Source: Hyphomicrobium_A sp963745205
GTDB taxonomy: Bacteria > Pseudomonadota > Alphaproteobacteria > Rhizobiales > Hyphomicrobiaceae
Direction: 5' to 3'
Length of the DNA stretch: 64,000 bases
Assembly (NCBI GenBank): GCA_963745205.1
Contig: CAVUWX010000003.1
Span: forward strand, 62,001-126,000
This document shows, piece after piece, positions 43,158 to 52,590 of the stretch (position 1 is the first letter of the stretch; each line of letters opens with the position of its first letter). A program made the position numbers and the translations under genes. The notes beneath the pieces were generated by a model, which worked only from the letters and a program-made list of their open reading frames with translations, searched no databases and was not told the DNA's origin.

Positions 43158-44945
43158 GTGGGCATTCGCCAGCTATCGCCGGAGACAATTAACCGCATCG
43201 CCGCGGGCGAGGTCATCGAACGCGCGGCGAGCGTGGTGAAGGAGCTCGTCGAGAACGCGCTCGACGCAGGCTCAACCGAGATCGACGTCGTCACCGCCTC
43301 AGGCGGCTTGAGCCTCATCCGGGTCACCGACAACGGTTGCGGCATGGGCCCCGGCGACCTGGCCCTGTCGGTCGAGCGGCACGCCACCTCCAAGCTCGCC
43401 GAGGAGGATCTGTTCGCCATCCGCACGCTCGGCTTCCGCGGCGAGGCGCTGCCCTCCATCGGGTCCATCGCCAAGCTGACGCTGCGCTCGCGCGCGCAGG
43501 GTGCAGCGGAAGCCTTCGCCATCACCGTCGATCGCGGCGCCAAGGAAAAGGCGCGGCCTGCCGCCGGCAATCCCGGCACCATTATCGAGGTGCGCGACCT
43601 CTTCTCCAGCGTTCCTGCGCGGCTGAAATTCCTGAAGTCGGAGCGCGCGGAGAACCAGGCCGTCGCCGAGGTCGTGAAGCGGCTCGCCATGGCGCACCCG
43701 CGCGTGGGATTCTCGCTGACCATGGGCGAACGCGCCGGGCTCCAGTTCCCGCGCGAAGCGCAAGGGGCAGGCGGCCTCTTGCAGCGGCTCGGCCGCATCA
43801 TGGGCCGCGAGTTCATGGCCGACGCGCTGTCGGTAACGGGCGCACGCGAGGGGGTGAGCGTTTCGGGGTTTGCTGGGTTGCCGACACTGCACCGACCCGA
43901 CGCTGGCCGGCAGTACCTCTTCGTCAACGGCCGCCCGGTGAAGGACAAACTGCTGATCGGAGCCGTGCGCGCCGCTTACGGCGATTTGATTCCGCGCGGG
44001 CGTCACCCGTTGCTCGCCTTGTTCGTCGCGCTCCCACCGCAGGAGGTGGACGTCAACGTGCACCCCGCCAAGGCCGAGGTACGCTTCCGCGATGCGGCCC
44101 TCGTGCGCTCGCTTATCGTCAACGCGCTCGCAGCCACCCTCCATGCCGCCGGCCACCGGGCCTCCGCCGCGGGCGGCGCGGCCACGCTCGGCGAGCTCAA
44201 ACCCAATATCGTCCCCTTCGAGCGGCCGCGCGGGCCCTATCCGGCCCCGCGATCCTCTGGGCCGTTTGGGCTCGCCGAGGCGCTGCAGGCCCCCTTCGAG
44301 ACTTTTGCCGCTCCGAGCGCGGACGCTCGCGCCTATGCCGCGCCCATCCCCGAGGCGCTACTCGACCGCCCGCTCGGCGCCGCCCGCGCGCAACTCCACG
44401 AAACCTACATCCTGGCGCAGACCCGCGACGCCGTCGTCATCGTTGACCAGCACGCCGCGCACGAGCGCCTCGTCTATGAACGTATGAAGGTGATGCTAGC
44501 GGCAGGCAGCGTTGCCCGCCAGGGCCTGCTGATGCCGGTCATCGTCGATCTTGCAGCCGAGGAGGTCTCAGCCCTTGCCGAGCGGACAGAAGAGCTGGCC
44601 GAGCTCGGGCTTTCGCTCGAGCCCTTCGGGCCGGGTGCGGTCGCCGTGCGCGAGGTCCCGGCGCTGTTGGGCGAGACCGACGTTAAGGGCCTCGTCCGCG
44701 ATCTCGCCGCGGACATCACGGGCGACGGCGAAGGTCTCGCGCTCAAGGAACGGCTCGAGGCCGTATGCGCGACGCTTGCCTGCCACGGCAGCGTACGCGC
44801 GGGCCGCCGCCTGACGCCGGAGGAAATGAACGCGCTGTTGCGCGACATGGAGGCGACGCCCTACTCCGGCCAATGCAATCACGGGCGCCCCACCTACGTG
44901 GAGCTGAAGCTCGCCGACATCGAGCGTCTGTTCGGCCGCCGGTAA
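43158..44945 (+). CDS. mutL: DNA mismatch repair protein MutL
   Basis: 595 residues from a GTG start. The GHKL ATPase domain has GEVIERAASVVKELVENALD, RVTDNGCGM, RHATSK and TLGFRGEALPSI. A variable linker spans about 335-400. The C-terminal domain keeps the endonuclease motif DQHAAHERLVYE, a cysteine region (CATLACHGS) and QCNHGRPT. So this MutL is predicted to nick DNA itself, as in bacteria without MutH. Confidence 0.96.
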   Translation: MGIRQLSPETINRIAAGEVIERAASVVKELVENALDAGSTEIDVVTASGGLSLIRVTDNGCGMGPGDLALSVERHATSKLAEEDLFAIRTLGFRGEALPSIGSIAKLTLRSRAQGAAEAFAITVDRGAKEKARPAAGNPGTIIEVRDLFSSVPARLKFLKSERAENQAVAEVVKRLAMAHPRVGFSLTMGERAGLQFPREAQGAGGLLQRLGRIMGREFMADALSVTGAREGVSVSGFAGLPTLHRPDAGRQYLFVNGRPVKDKLLIGAVRAAYGDLIPRGRHPLLALFVALPPQEVDVNVHPAKAEVRFRDAALVRSLIVNALAATLHAAGHRASAAGGAATLGELKPNIVPFERPRGPYPAPRSSGPFGLAEALQAPFETFAAPSADARAYAAPIPEALLDRPLGAARAQLHETYILAQTRDAVVIVDQHAAHERLVYERMKVMLAAGSVARQGLLMPVIVDLAAEEVSALAERTEELAELGLSLEPFGPGAVAVREVPALLGETDVKGLVRDLAADITGDGEGLALKERLEAVCATLACHGSVRAGRRLTPEEMNALLRDMEATPYSGQCNHGRPTYVELKLADIERLFGRR

Positions 44946-45048
44946 TCCACGCGGATTCGCGGTCCCGATTGATCTTGCGCAACTCCGGTCTATCGCGCTC
45001 GCGCTATCTCGACCACACGTGCACCGAATTCGAGCCGGGGAGCGTCTC

Positions 45049-46050
45049 ATGGGCCGAACAATCCATCTGCTGGGCTTCACACTGCTTGCTGCCCTCACTG
45101 TCGCGGCAAGTTCGGCGGCTGGCGAGGACGCTCCCTCCGATTGCGCGCAAAGCAAACCGGTCGAGGCACGCATCCGCGCCTGCAGCGCGATCATCGACGC
45201 CAAGCCCGCCCCTTCCGATCCGAGGGCCGACGCCTATCGCGTCCGCGCCGCCGCCTATTCCGAGAAGGCCGCCCACAAGCAAGCGATCGCCGACTTCACC
45301 GAGGCGATCAACCTCAAAGGCGACGATGCCACCTCCTACTTCGGTCGTGGTGAGTCGCGGCTCGCCGAGGGAGATGCCGCAGGCGCCGTTTCCGACCTGA
45401 CGCAGGCCATCCGCTACAGCGAGCCGAAGCCACGGCTCTTCATCGCGCGGGGCTATGCCCAGCTCGTCAAGGGTGATGCGGCGGAGGCCGTGGCCGACTT
45501 CTCGGTCGCGCTGCGCCTCGACCCCAAGAACGCCACCGCCTACAACAGCCGCGGCCTCGCCTACCGCAAGACCGGCGATCTGGAGAAGGCCATCGCCGAC
45601 TACAGCGCCGCCATTCAACTCAACCCCATCTATGCGCTCGCCTACAATAACCGCGGGTACGTCTACGAGGCGCGCGGCGACAAGCAGGCCGCCGCCGCCG
45701 ATTTTCGCCGCGCGCTTTCGCTCGACCCCGCACTCGTCGGCGCGAAGAATGGCTTGCAGCGGCTCGGCGAGCCTGCGGCGGTGGGGGCGGAAAGCGACAA
45801 GCTCGTCGCCCAAGGCAAGGTGCTGGCCGAGCGCAATTGCGCCTGGTGCCATGCGATCGGACCTGCAGGCGACAGCCCCAACCCGCGGGCGCCGCGCTGG
45901 CGCGATCTCTATAAGCGCCACCCCGTGCTGGCGCTGCGCGAGCCCTTATCGCGCGGCATCGCGCGCCCGCACGACGAGATGCCGAAGTTCGAGCTGTCGG
46001 ACAAGGAGATCGATACCATCATCGCCTACATCAACAGCCTTTCGCCGTGA
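45049..46050 (+). CDS. TPR protein with C-terminal cytochrome c domain
   Basis: 333 residues from the ATG at 45049. Signal peptide about 1-25. Residues about 60-235 are TPR repeats (AAYSEKAAHKQAIADFTEA, AYRKTGDLEKAIADYSAAI, YVYEARGDKQAAAADF). The C-terminal 80 residues form a class I cytochrome c with the haem motif CAWCHA and an axial Met in DEMPKFELS. The protein is periplasmic. TPR plus cytochrome suggests a redox protein that docks on partners; the exact role is unknown. Confidence 0.88.
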   Translation: MGRTIHLLGFTLLAALTVAASSAAGEDAPSDCAQSKPVEARIRACSAIIDAKPAPSDPRADAYRVRAAAYSEKAAHKQAIADFTEAINLKGDDATSYFGRGESRLAEGDAAGAVSDLTQAIRYSEPKPRLFIARGYAQLVKGDAAEAVADFSVALRLDPKNATAYNSRGLAYRKTGDLEKAIADYSAAIQLNPIYALAYNNRGYVYEARGDKQAAAADFRRALSLDPALVGAKNGLQRLGEPAAVGAESDKLVAQGKVLAERNCAWCHAIGPAGDSPNPRAPRWRDLYKRHPVLALREPLSRGIARPHDEMPKFELSDKEIDTIIAYINSLSP

Positions 46051-46119
46051 TGCTTGGAAGGCCAGGCCCCCGGAATTTACGGCCTTGCATCGCAGGCCAT
46101 CTCACCTATGCTCCGCGCG

Positions 46120-46335
46120 ATGTTTGATGACAACGACCCCATGTCGAAGCCCCTGATGCGTGTGCGCCAAGGCGCGCTCATCGGCGGCGTGTGCGGCGGC
46201 CTCGCCAAGTGGCTCGGCTGGGACCCGACCATCGTGCGCGTTGTCTACGCCGCGCTGACGCTACTGTCGGCGGCATTTCCTGGCGTCATCATCTATATCC
46301 TGTTGTGGATCCTGATGCCGCGCGAACCGGAATAG
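46120..46335 (+). CDS. PspC domain protein
   Basis: 71 residues from the ATG at 46120; an ATG at 46141 is an alternative. The PspC domain is nearly the whole protein: RVRQGALIGGVCGGLAKWLG, then TIVRVVYAALTLLSA and VIIYILLWILMPREPE, with two membrane helices. It is thought to sense membrane stress. The full phage-shock operon is not present here. Confidence 0.88.
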   Translation: MFDDNDPMSKPLMRVRQGALIGGVCGGLAKWLGWDPTIVRVVYAALTLLSAAFPGVIIYILLWILMPREPE

Positions 46336-46342
46336 CGGCCGC

Positions 46343-46903
46343 TCAGCCCTCGTGGCGCGCCAATAGAACTTGCGTATCGCCGTAGATGCGCCGGTCGATC
46401 TCCGTGAAATCACGCGGCAGCACGATCTCCGCATTCACGCGCTCCTCGAGCACGGCGACCGCTCCCGGCAGCAGCCATCCACCATCGCCGAGCGAAGTAA
46501 GCGCGCGCTCGCCAAGCCCCTTGCCGTAGGGCGGGTCGAGGAAGGCCAGCGCGAACGGCGCTATCGTACCGGCAGGACCCATATCGGTCGCGTCGCGGCG
46601 AAAGATGCGCGTGGCACCCGTTAGTTGAAACAGCTCGATGTTGGTGCGGATCAGAGCACGCGCCGCCACGGCCTCGTCCACGAACAGGCAGAACGCGGCG
46701 CCACGCGACAACGCCTCGAGGCCGAGCGCGCCGGTGCCGGCGAAAAGGTCGATCACCCGCGCACCCGAAAGCGAGAAGCCCTCGATCCCGTGCTCCAGAA
46801 TGTTGAACACGGACTCGCGCACGCGGTCCGAGGTCGGACGCACAACTTCGTCCTTCGGGCTCGCGATGGCACGGCCGCGAAAGCGCCCCGCAACGATCCT
46901 CAT
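46343..46903 (-). CDS. rsmD: 16S rRNA (guanine966-N2)-methyltransferase
   Basis: 186 residues: SAM-binding DLFAGTGALGLEALSRGA and the catalytic LDPPYGKG motif, with the N-terminal RIVAGRFRGR signature. It modifies G966 of 16S rRNA. Its ATG overlaps the stop of the upstream pseudouridine synthase gene by 4 bases. Confidence 0.94.
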   Translation of the reverse strand: MRIVAGRFRGRAIASPKDEVVRPTSDRVRESVFNILEHGIEGFSLSGARVIDLFAGTGALGLEALSRGAAFCLFVDEAVAARALIRTNIELFQLTGATRIFRRDATDMGPAGTIAPFALAFLDPPYGKGLGERALTSLGDGGWLLPGAVAVLEERVNAEIVLPRDFTEIDRRIYGDTQVLLARHEG

Positions 46904-47775
46904 GGCTGCTTCGCGCGCGCCGTCTTCGCGCGCTCCTTCCTGCGCACCCGCTCCGCTTCGACGGGCGCGTCGAGCCCCAGCTCGGTGGCGAGCTTCGCTC
47001 CGAGCTGCTCGGCCAGCACGCGGCGCTTCACCGGCTCAACCGCGCCGGGCTTGAGGTCGAGGAGCTGGAACGGCCCGTAGGAAATGCGGATGAGGCGGTT
47101 CACGTCGAGGCCAAGGCTCGCCAGAATGCGCCGCACCTCGCGATTGCGCCCCTCACGCAGGCCCATCGTCAGCCAGGCGTTGGCGCCCTGCACGCTGTCG
47201 ATCGTCGCCTCGATCGGCCCGTAGCGCACGCCTTCGATCTCGATTCCGTCGCGCAAAGCGTCGAGCTGCGCCTGCGGCACGCGGCCGTGCGCGCGCACGC
47301 GGTAGCGCCGCAGCCAGCCCGTCGAGGGCAGCTCGAGGTGGCGGGCGAGCGCACCGCTGTTGGTCAGGAGCAGCAGGCCCTCGCTGTTGAAATCGAGTCG
47401 GCCGACGGAGATGACGCGCGGCAGCTCCGGCGGCAGGGCCGAGAAAACCGTGGGGCGGCCTTGCGGATCGCTGTGAGTTGTGACGAGCCCCTTCGGCTTG
47501 TAGTAGCGCCACAACTGCGCGGTGTCGGCGACGGGGAGTGGCTTGCCGTCGACGAGCACCCTATCCTTGCCACCAACCTCGAAGGCAGGTGTCGTCAGCA
47601 CCTTCCCGTTGACGCTGACGCGGCCCTCCCCGATCCAGCGCTCGGCCTCGCGGCGCGAGCACAGGCCCGCCCGCGCCATCGCCTTGGCGATGCGCAGGGG
47701 CTCTCCCGGAGCCGGCGTAGCCGGGCTGTTGCGGTCTTGAGGGCGCGGCCGCTTGCGCGCGTGGTTGTTTGGCAT
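46900..47775 (-). CDS. rRNA pseudouridine synthase, RsuA/RluB family
   Basis: 291 residues. An S4 RNA-binding domain (KAMARAGLCSRREAERWIG) is followed by the synthase domain with the catalytic Asp in GRLDFNSEGLLLLTNSG and the LREGRNREVRRILA motif. Probably modifies 23S rRNA (RluB type). Basic tails at both ends. Operon with rsmD, a common pairing of RNA-modifying genes. Confidence 0.92.
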   Translation of the reverse strand: MPNNHARKRPRPQDRNSPATPAPGEPLRIAKAMARAGLCSRREAERWIGEGRVSVNGKVLTTPAFEVGGKDRVLVDGKPLPVADTAQLWRYYKPKGLVTTHSDPQGRPTVFSALPPELPRVISVGRLDFNSEGLLLLTNSGALARHLELPSTGWLRRYRVRAHGRVPQAQLDALRDGIEIEGVRYGPIEATIDSVQGANAWLTMGLREGRNREVRRILASLGLDVNRLIRISYGPFQLLDLKPGAVEPVKRRVLAEQLGAKLATELGLDAPVEAERVRRKERAKTARAKQP

Positions 47776-47816
47776 GGGATCTGGTTTAGTCGTGGCTTGA
47801 GCGCCCTGGGCCCCTT

Positions 47817-48296
47817 ATGACACCCCGCGAGGACTTGGACCATATGCCGCCAACGAGGTCCCCCATGGAGCGCGCGCTCGCCGAGGCGGAGGCCGCGGGG
47901 GCGCGCGGCGAGGTGCCGATTGGCGCCGTTGTTACTGGGCCCGACGGTGTGCTCATTGCAGCCGCCGGCAACCGCACGCGCGATCTGAACGACCCCACCG
48001 CACACGCCGAGATGCTGGCGATTCGCGCAGCCAGCGCGAGGCTCGGCTCGGAGCGCCTCACGGCCTGCGACCTCTACGTCACGCTCGAACCGTGCGCCAT
48101 GTGCGCTGCCGCCATCTCGTTTGCCCGCTTCCGCCGTCTCTACTACGGCGCGCCCGACCCCAAGGGCGGCGGAGTGGAACATGGGGCGCGCGTCTTTAAC
48201 CAGACGACCTGCCACCACACGCCGGAGATTTATGCAGGTCTTGACGAGGAGCGTGCTTCCGCGCTGTTGAAGGCGTTCTTCCAGGCGAAGCGCTAG
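47817..48296 (+). CDS. tadA: tRNA adenosine(34) deaminase
   Basis: 159 residues (starts at 47844 or 47865 also fit). The cytidine-deaminase fold has the zinc and catalytic motif THAEMLAIR and the PCAMCAAAI motif. It makes inosine at the wobble position of tRNA-Arg(ACG). Divergent from the pseudouridine synthase gene; its stop overlaps the convergent patatin gene by 4 bases. Confidence 0.94.
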   Translation: MTPREDLDHMPPTRSPMERALAEAEAAGARGEVPIGAVVTGPDGVLIAAAGNRTRDLNDPTAHAEMLAIRAASARLGSERLTACDLYVTLEPCAMCAAAISFARFRRLYYGAPDPKGGGVEHGARVFNQTTCHHTPEIYAGLDEERASALLKAFFQAKR

Positions 48297-49297
48297 GCCT
48301 TGCCGCTGCGGCCGCGCTTCAACAGGAGGCGGCGCGGTGAGGGGCTCGGGGAGGGAAGCTCCTTTGGCGCCTCGTGCGCCTCGAGCGTCGGCAGCGTCTC
48401 GGCTTCGAGCACTCGGGCGAGCTGCGCCTTGAAGCGCTCCTTGGCTGGCGCGGCGGCGGCGAGGATCTCGTCGAGCTTCAGAAAATCGAGCACCTGGTAG
48501 CGGCTCGTGCCTGCATCGACGTAGACGTCGGGTTGGCGCGAGCGCAGCTTCTCCTTGATGATCGTGCGCTCGAAGATGAAGTTCGCGGCGAACAGCGCCT
48601 CCCAGACGTTGGGGCGCTCGCGATCGGTACGCCGCACAGGCGCGCCGCTCACGTCGACGGCTACCGTCAGATCGGCTTCGCCGCAGAGGAGATCGAACGG
48701 GAGCGGATTGACGAGGCCGCCGTCGATGAGCACGCGGCCATCGACCAGCACCGGCTCGAAGATCACCGGGAGCGCGATGCTCGCGGCGATCGCCTGGCGC
48801 AGTGGACCGGAATCGAGAACGACCGGCTCCTGCGCGTAGAAGTCCGAGGCGACGATCTTGAGAGGGATCGCAAGGTGGGCGAAGTCGCGGGCGATGCGCG
48901 GCGGCAGGATGATGTCGAGCAGGCGCTCGGCGGCGAGAAACGCCGAGCTCGCCGGGAACACGTTCCAGATGCGCCGCGTCGTCCGCACCCGCGCGGCATA
49001 GAGGTCGCGGACGAGGTCGAGCCGGTTGCGCAGCACCTCCTGCGTGTGCGCGCGAATCTGCCGGCCCGTCATGCCCGAGGCGTACGCCGCGGCGAAGATG
49101 GCCCCGATCGAGGTGCCGGCCATGATCTTCGGCTTGACCCCCAACTCGTCGAACGCTTCCAGAATGGGGATGTGCGCGAGCCCACGCGCGCCGCCACCCC
49201 CCAGCGCCAGCGCAATCGACGGGGAGCGCGATGGCAGCGCGGGCATTGCCGAGTGCGTGTGGGACGGTGCTGACAGGCAGGTCGGCTTTTTGCTCAT
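48293..49297 (-). CDS. Patatin-like phospholipase family protein (RssA-like)
   Basis: 334 residues (a start at 49246 would fit the homology better). The patatin domain has the oxyanion motif GGGGARGLAH, the nucleophile Ser in GTSIGA, and the catalytic Asp in LIDGGLVNPLP. No signal peptide. The last 60 residues are Pro/Arg-rich. It probably hydrolyses membrane lipids; substrate unknown. Confidence 0.88.
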   Translation of the reverse strand: MSKKPTCLSAPSHTHSAMPALPSRSPSIALALGGGGARGLAHIPILEAFDELGVKPKIMAGTSIGAIFAAAYASGMTGRQIRAHTQEVLRNRLDLVRDLYAARVRTTRRIWNVFPASSAFLAAERLLDIILPPRIARDFAHLAIPLKIVASDFYAQEPVVLDSGPLRQAIAASIALPVIFEPVLVDGRVLIDGGLVNPLPFDLLCGEADLTVAVDVSGAPVRRTDRERPNVWEALFAANFIFERTIIKEKLRSRQPDVYVDAGTSRYQVLDFLKLDEILAAAAPAKERFKAQLARVLEAETLPTLEAHEAPKELPSPSPSPRRLLLKRGRSGKA

Positions 49298-49380
49298 CGG
49301 GCCTAACTTGGAGATGGGGGCGACGTGGGCAATTTAGGGCCGAACGCTTTGACGGTTCGTCGCCTAGCGCAACTATAGGC

Positions 49381-50664
49381 TCATGCTCGGGACTTTTCAC
49401 GGGCGATTGCCCGCCAGCCGATGTCCTTGCGGCAGAAGCCACCCGGCCAATCGATCTTTGCGATCGCCGCGTAGGCGCGCGCCTGCGCCTCGCCGATCGT
49501 GCGTCCCAGCGCCGTAACCGAAAGGACGCGGCCGCCGCTGGCGAAGTAACGGTTTCCCTCGCGCCGCGTGCCGGCGTGAAAGATTTCAACGCCCTCGACC
49601 GCGGCTGCGGCGTCGAGGCCTTTAATCTCGCTGCCGAGCTGCGGCGGTCCGGGGTAGCCGTTGGCGGCCATAACGACAGTGAGTGCGGATTCCTCACGCC
49701 AGCGCAGGCCGAAATTGTCGAGAACTCCGTCCGCCGTAGCTATCAGCGCCGCCAGCAGGTCGGACTTCAGGCGCATAACCAAAACCTGCGTCTCGGGATC
49801 GCCGAAGCGGACGTTGTACTCAATGAGCTTGGGGCCGGCCGCGGTAATCATGAGCCCCGCAAACAGCACACCCGTGAAGGGCGTGCCGCGCGCGGCCATG
49901 GCCGCGACCGTTGGCTTGATGATCTCGTCCATGGTCCGGCGCACCATCGCATCCGTCATCACGGGAGCGGGCGAATAGGCGCCCATGCCGCCTGTGTTCG
50001 GCCCAGTGTCGCCGTCGCCGGCGCGCTTGTGGTCCTGAGCGGCCGCGAGCGGGAGCGCATTGCCACCGTCGACGAGGGCGAAGAAGCTCGCCTCCTCGCC
50101 GGTGAGGAATTCCTCGATGACGACCTCGGCGCCGGCCTTGCCGAAGGCGCCGGAAAAGCAGGCATCGACCGCGGCCTCCGCTTCGGCAATGGTCTCGCAG
50201 ATGGCGACGCCCTTGCCAGCGGCGAGGCCATCGGCCTTCACCACGATCGGAAGTTTCTGCTCCTTGAGGTAGGCCTTCGCCGCCCCCACGTTGTCGAAAC
50301 GGCCGTAGGCGGCGGTCGGGATGCCGAACTCGCGGCACAGATCTTTGGTGAAACCCTTGGATCCCTCGAGCCTTGCGGCCGCCTGTCTTGGCCCGAAGCA
50401 CTTGATGCCGGCCGTCGTCAGATCATCGACGAAACCGGCGACCAGCGGCGCCTCCGGCCCGACGATGACGAAATCGATGGCGTTGTCCTTGCAGAAGCGG
50501 ATGACCGCGGTGTGGTCGGCAACCGCAAGCGGCACGCAACTGGCGATGTCCGCAATTCCGCCGTTGCCCGGTGCGCAGTAGAGTTTTGTCAACAGCGAGC
50601 TCGCCCGCAGGGCCCATGCTAAGGCATGCTCGCGTCCACCGGAGCCGATGAGGAGAACGTTCAT
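49381..50664 (-). CDS. purD: Phosphoribosylamine-glycine ligase
   Basis: 427 residues from the ATG at 50664 (AGGAGAAC upstream). GARS domains in order: N-domain MNVLLIGSGGREHALAWAL, ATP-grasp with PIVVKADGLAAGKGVAIC and FFALVDGGNALPL, and the YNVRFGDPETQVL motif; the C-domain ends near PGGFCRKDIGWRA. Second step of purine synthesis. The longer open frame upstream to 50862 is not coding. Divergent from xseA. Confidence 0.95.
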   Translation of the reverse strand: MNVLLIGSGGREHALAWALRASSLLTKLYCAPGNGGIADIASCVPLAVADHTAVIRFCKDNAIDFVIVGPEAPLVAGFVDDLTTAGIKCFGPRQAAARLEGSKGFTKDLCREFGIPTAAYGRFDNVGAAKAYLKEQKLPIVVKADGLAAGKGVAICETIAEAEAAVDACFSGAFGKAGAEVVIEEFLTGEEASFFALVDGGNALPLAAAQDHKRAGDGDTGPNTGGMGAYSPAPVMTDAMVRRTMDEIIKPTVAAMAARGTPFTGVLFAGLMITAAGPKLIEYNVRFGDPETQVLVMRLKSDLLAALIATADGVLDNFGLRWREESALTVVMAANGYPGPPQLGSEIKGLDAAAAVEGVEIFHAGTRREGNRYFASGGRVLSVTALGRTIGEAQARAYAAIAKIDWPGGFCRKDIGWRAIAREKSRA

Positions 50665-50782
50665 CGCCAGACTTTCTAAGGGGAACACTCTTGGATAACG
50701 CCGGCTCCGCCGAAGCGCAGTGCGCTTGGGCGCGCGGCCTGATGTATCATCGAATCGGTCCCCAACAAACGGGCGAGAAACC

Positions 50783-52261
50783 GTGACGCAAGCCGCAACC
50801 CAGCCACCGCTCGGCGCCAACGTGACCGAGTTTACCGTCTCCGACCTCGCGGGCGCCATCAAGCGCGCGCTGGAAGAGGGCTTCGGCTTCGTGCGCCTGC
50901 GCGGCGAGATCTCGGGCTTCCGCGGCCAGCACGCGTCGGGCCACTGCTATTTCGGCCTCAAGGACGACAAGGCCAAGATCGATGCGGTGGTGTGGAAGAC
51001 CACCTGGCAACGCCTGAAAGTAAAGCCCGAGGAAGGCATGGAGGTCGTCGTGCAGGGGCGCGTCACGACCTACCCCGGCTCGTCTAAATACCAGATCGTC
51101 ATCGAAAGCCTGGAGCCCGCCGGCGTCGGCGCCCTGATGGCCCTCATCGAGGAGCGCAAGCGCAAGCTCGCCGCCGAAGGCCTGTTCGAGGAAGCGCGCA
51201 AGAAGCCACGCCCTTTCCTGCCTCGCCTCGTCGGCATCATCACGTCGCCCACGGGCGCCGTCATCCGCGACATGCTCCACGGCTTTGCCGAGCGCTTCCC
51301 GACGCGCGTCATCGTGTGGCCCGTGCGCGTGCAGGGCGAGACCTGCGCTGCCGAGGTGGCTGCGGCCATCGCCGGCTTCAATGCGATTGCACCCGGCGGC
51401 CGCCTTGCCCGCCCCGACATCCTCATCGTCGCGCGCGGTGGCGGCAGCCTCGAGGACCTGTGGGGCTTCAACGAGGAGATCGTCGTGCGCGCGGTCGCGG
51501 CAAGCCGCATCCCCGTCATCTCCGCCGTCGGGCATGAGACCGACTGGACGCTCATCGACCTCGTGGCGGACGCGCGCGCCCCGACTCCCACCAAAGCCGC
51601 CGAGTGGGCGGTGCCGAAATTTACCGAGCTAGCCGAGAGCACGGACAAGTTCGGCCTGCGCCTCACCTCGGCTGCGCGCCGCTCTCTGCAATCGGCGCGC
51701 AGGGACCTCAAAGCGGCTGCCAGTCGCCTTCCGCGGCTCGAGGCCATTCTCGCGACGCCGAGACAAAAGTTCGACAACCTCGAAGGCCGTCTGAGACGCG
51801 CTCTACTCGCCAACACACGCGCCCACCACACCCGCTATGTGCGCACTGCCTCGCGGCTGCGGCCGGGTCCCATCCGGCAGCGCATCTCCGTCTGCGGTGA
51901 GCGCGCTAGCGCGCTGCAGGCGCGCTTGGGCCAGGCCCTCCTAAACAGGCTCGCCGCGCGCCGGCGCCAGCTCGAAAGCGCGGGCAAGCTGCTCTCATCG
52001 CTCAGCTACCAGGGCGTGCTGCAGCGCGGCTTCGTGCTTGTGCGCGACGTCGACGGCCGCATGGTGCGAGAGGCCGCAGCCGTGCACGCGGGCGACGCGC
52101 TCGAGCTCGAGTTCCGCGACGGTCGCGTCGATGCCGAGACGCGCTCGGTGCGCGCCGGCGGCGACAAGGGTCGCGGGGAAGCCGCACCAGCCGCCGAGCC
52201 GAACCCGCAAGTGCGGCGCACGCGCCGCCAACGTGGCGGTGGCCAGGGCTCGCTGTTTTGA
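50783..52261 (+). CDS. xseA: Exodeoxyribonuclease VII large subunit
   Basis: 492 residues from a GTG at 50783; an in-frame start at 50720 is possible. N-terminal OB fold (EFTVSDLAGAIKRALEEGFG, LRGEISGFRGQHASGHCYF), then the catalytic domain with GIITSPTGAVIRDM, ARGGGSLEDLWGFNEE and SAVGHETDWTLIDLVAD, a coiled coil, and a short C-terminal barrel. The last 40 residues are basic and variable. It works with the XseB subunit, not encoded nearby. Confidence 0.94.
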   Translation: MTQAATQPPLGANVTEFTVSDLAGAIKRALEEGFGFVRLRGEISGFRGQHASGHCYFGLKDDKAKIDAVVWKTTWQRLKVKPEEGMEVVVQGRVTTYPGSSKYQIVIESLEPAGVGALMALIEERKRKLAAEGLFEEARKKPRPFLPRLVGIITSPTGAVIRDMLHGFAERFPTRVIVWPVRVQGETCAAEVAAAIAGFNAIAPGGRLARPDILIVARGGGSLEDLWGFNEEIVVRAVAASRIPVISAVGHETDWTLIDLVADARAPTPTKAAEWAVPKFTELAESTDKFGLRLTSAARRSLQSARRDLKAAASRLPRLEAILATPRQKFDNLEGRLRRALLANTRAHHTRYVRTASRLRPGPIRQRISVCGERASALQARLGQALLNRLAARRRQLESAGKLLSSLSYQGVLQRGFVLVRDVDGRMVREAAAVHAGDALELEFRDGRVDAETRSVRAGGDKGRGEAAPAAEPNPQVRRTRRQRGGGQGSLF

Positions 52262-52365
52262 GGTCGCTCTCTTAAGGACAACCACGCAACGCCGCCTTGA
52301 CGCCGCCGCAGCGATTGGCAATGTCATGGCTGGGTAGCCCGCGCGGCGCGGCAAGCAGAGGTTCC

Positions 52366-52590
52366 ATGAACCGGATCGACAGGTTTTTCGGCCTCCGGGG
52401 CGAGGCCAAGGTGAAGTTTCTCGACGGCGAGTTCCAGGTGATCTCGCCCGGCGACTTCGTGCGCTGCGCCGTCACCGGCGAGCCGATCATGCTGCCGGAT
52501 CTGCGCTATTGGAGCGTCGAGCTGCAGGAGGCGTACGTGTCGCCGGAGGTGTCGGTGAAGCGCTACTGCCAGACGCGGCGTCACGGCTGA
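52366..52590 (+). CDS. DUF2093 family protein
   Basis: 74 residues from the ATG at 52366, whole length DUF2093: VKFLDGEFQVISPGDFVRCA, PIMLPDLRYWSVELQEAYVS. The family accompanies lpxK/waaA in Hyphomicrobiales; the function is unknown. It has one CAVTGE cysteine and a late Cys (RYCQTRRH). The 3' end overlaps the convergent lpxK by 10 bases. Confidence 0.88.
   Translation: MNRIDRFFGLRGEAKVKFLDGEFQVISPGDFVRCAVTGEPIMLPDLRYWSVELQEAYVSPEVSVKRYCQTRRHG

Noticed and set aside
43299..44156. 285-codon open frame antisense to mutL
   Set aside because: Lies wholly inside the conserved ATPase domain of mutL; no independent evidence.
47595..49697. 700-codon open frame antisense to tadA and crossing the patatin and pseudouridine synthase genes
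   Set aside because: Arg/Ala/Pro-rich shadow product covering several real genes; long only because high GC removes stops.
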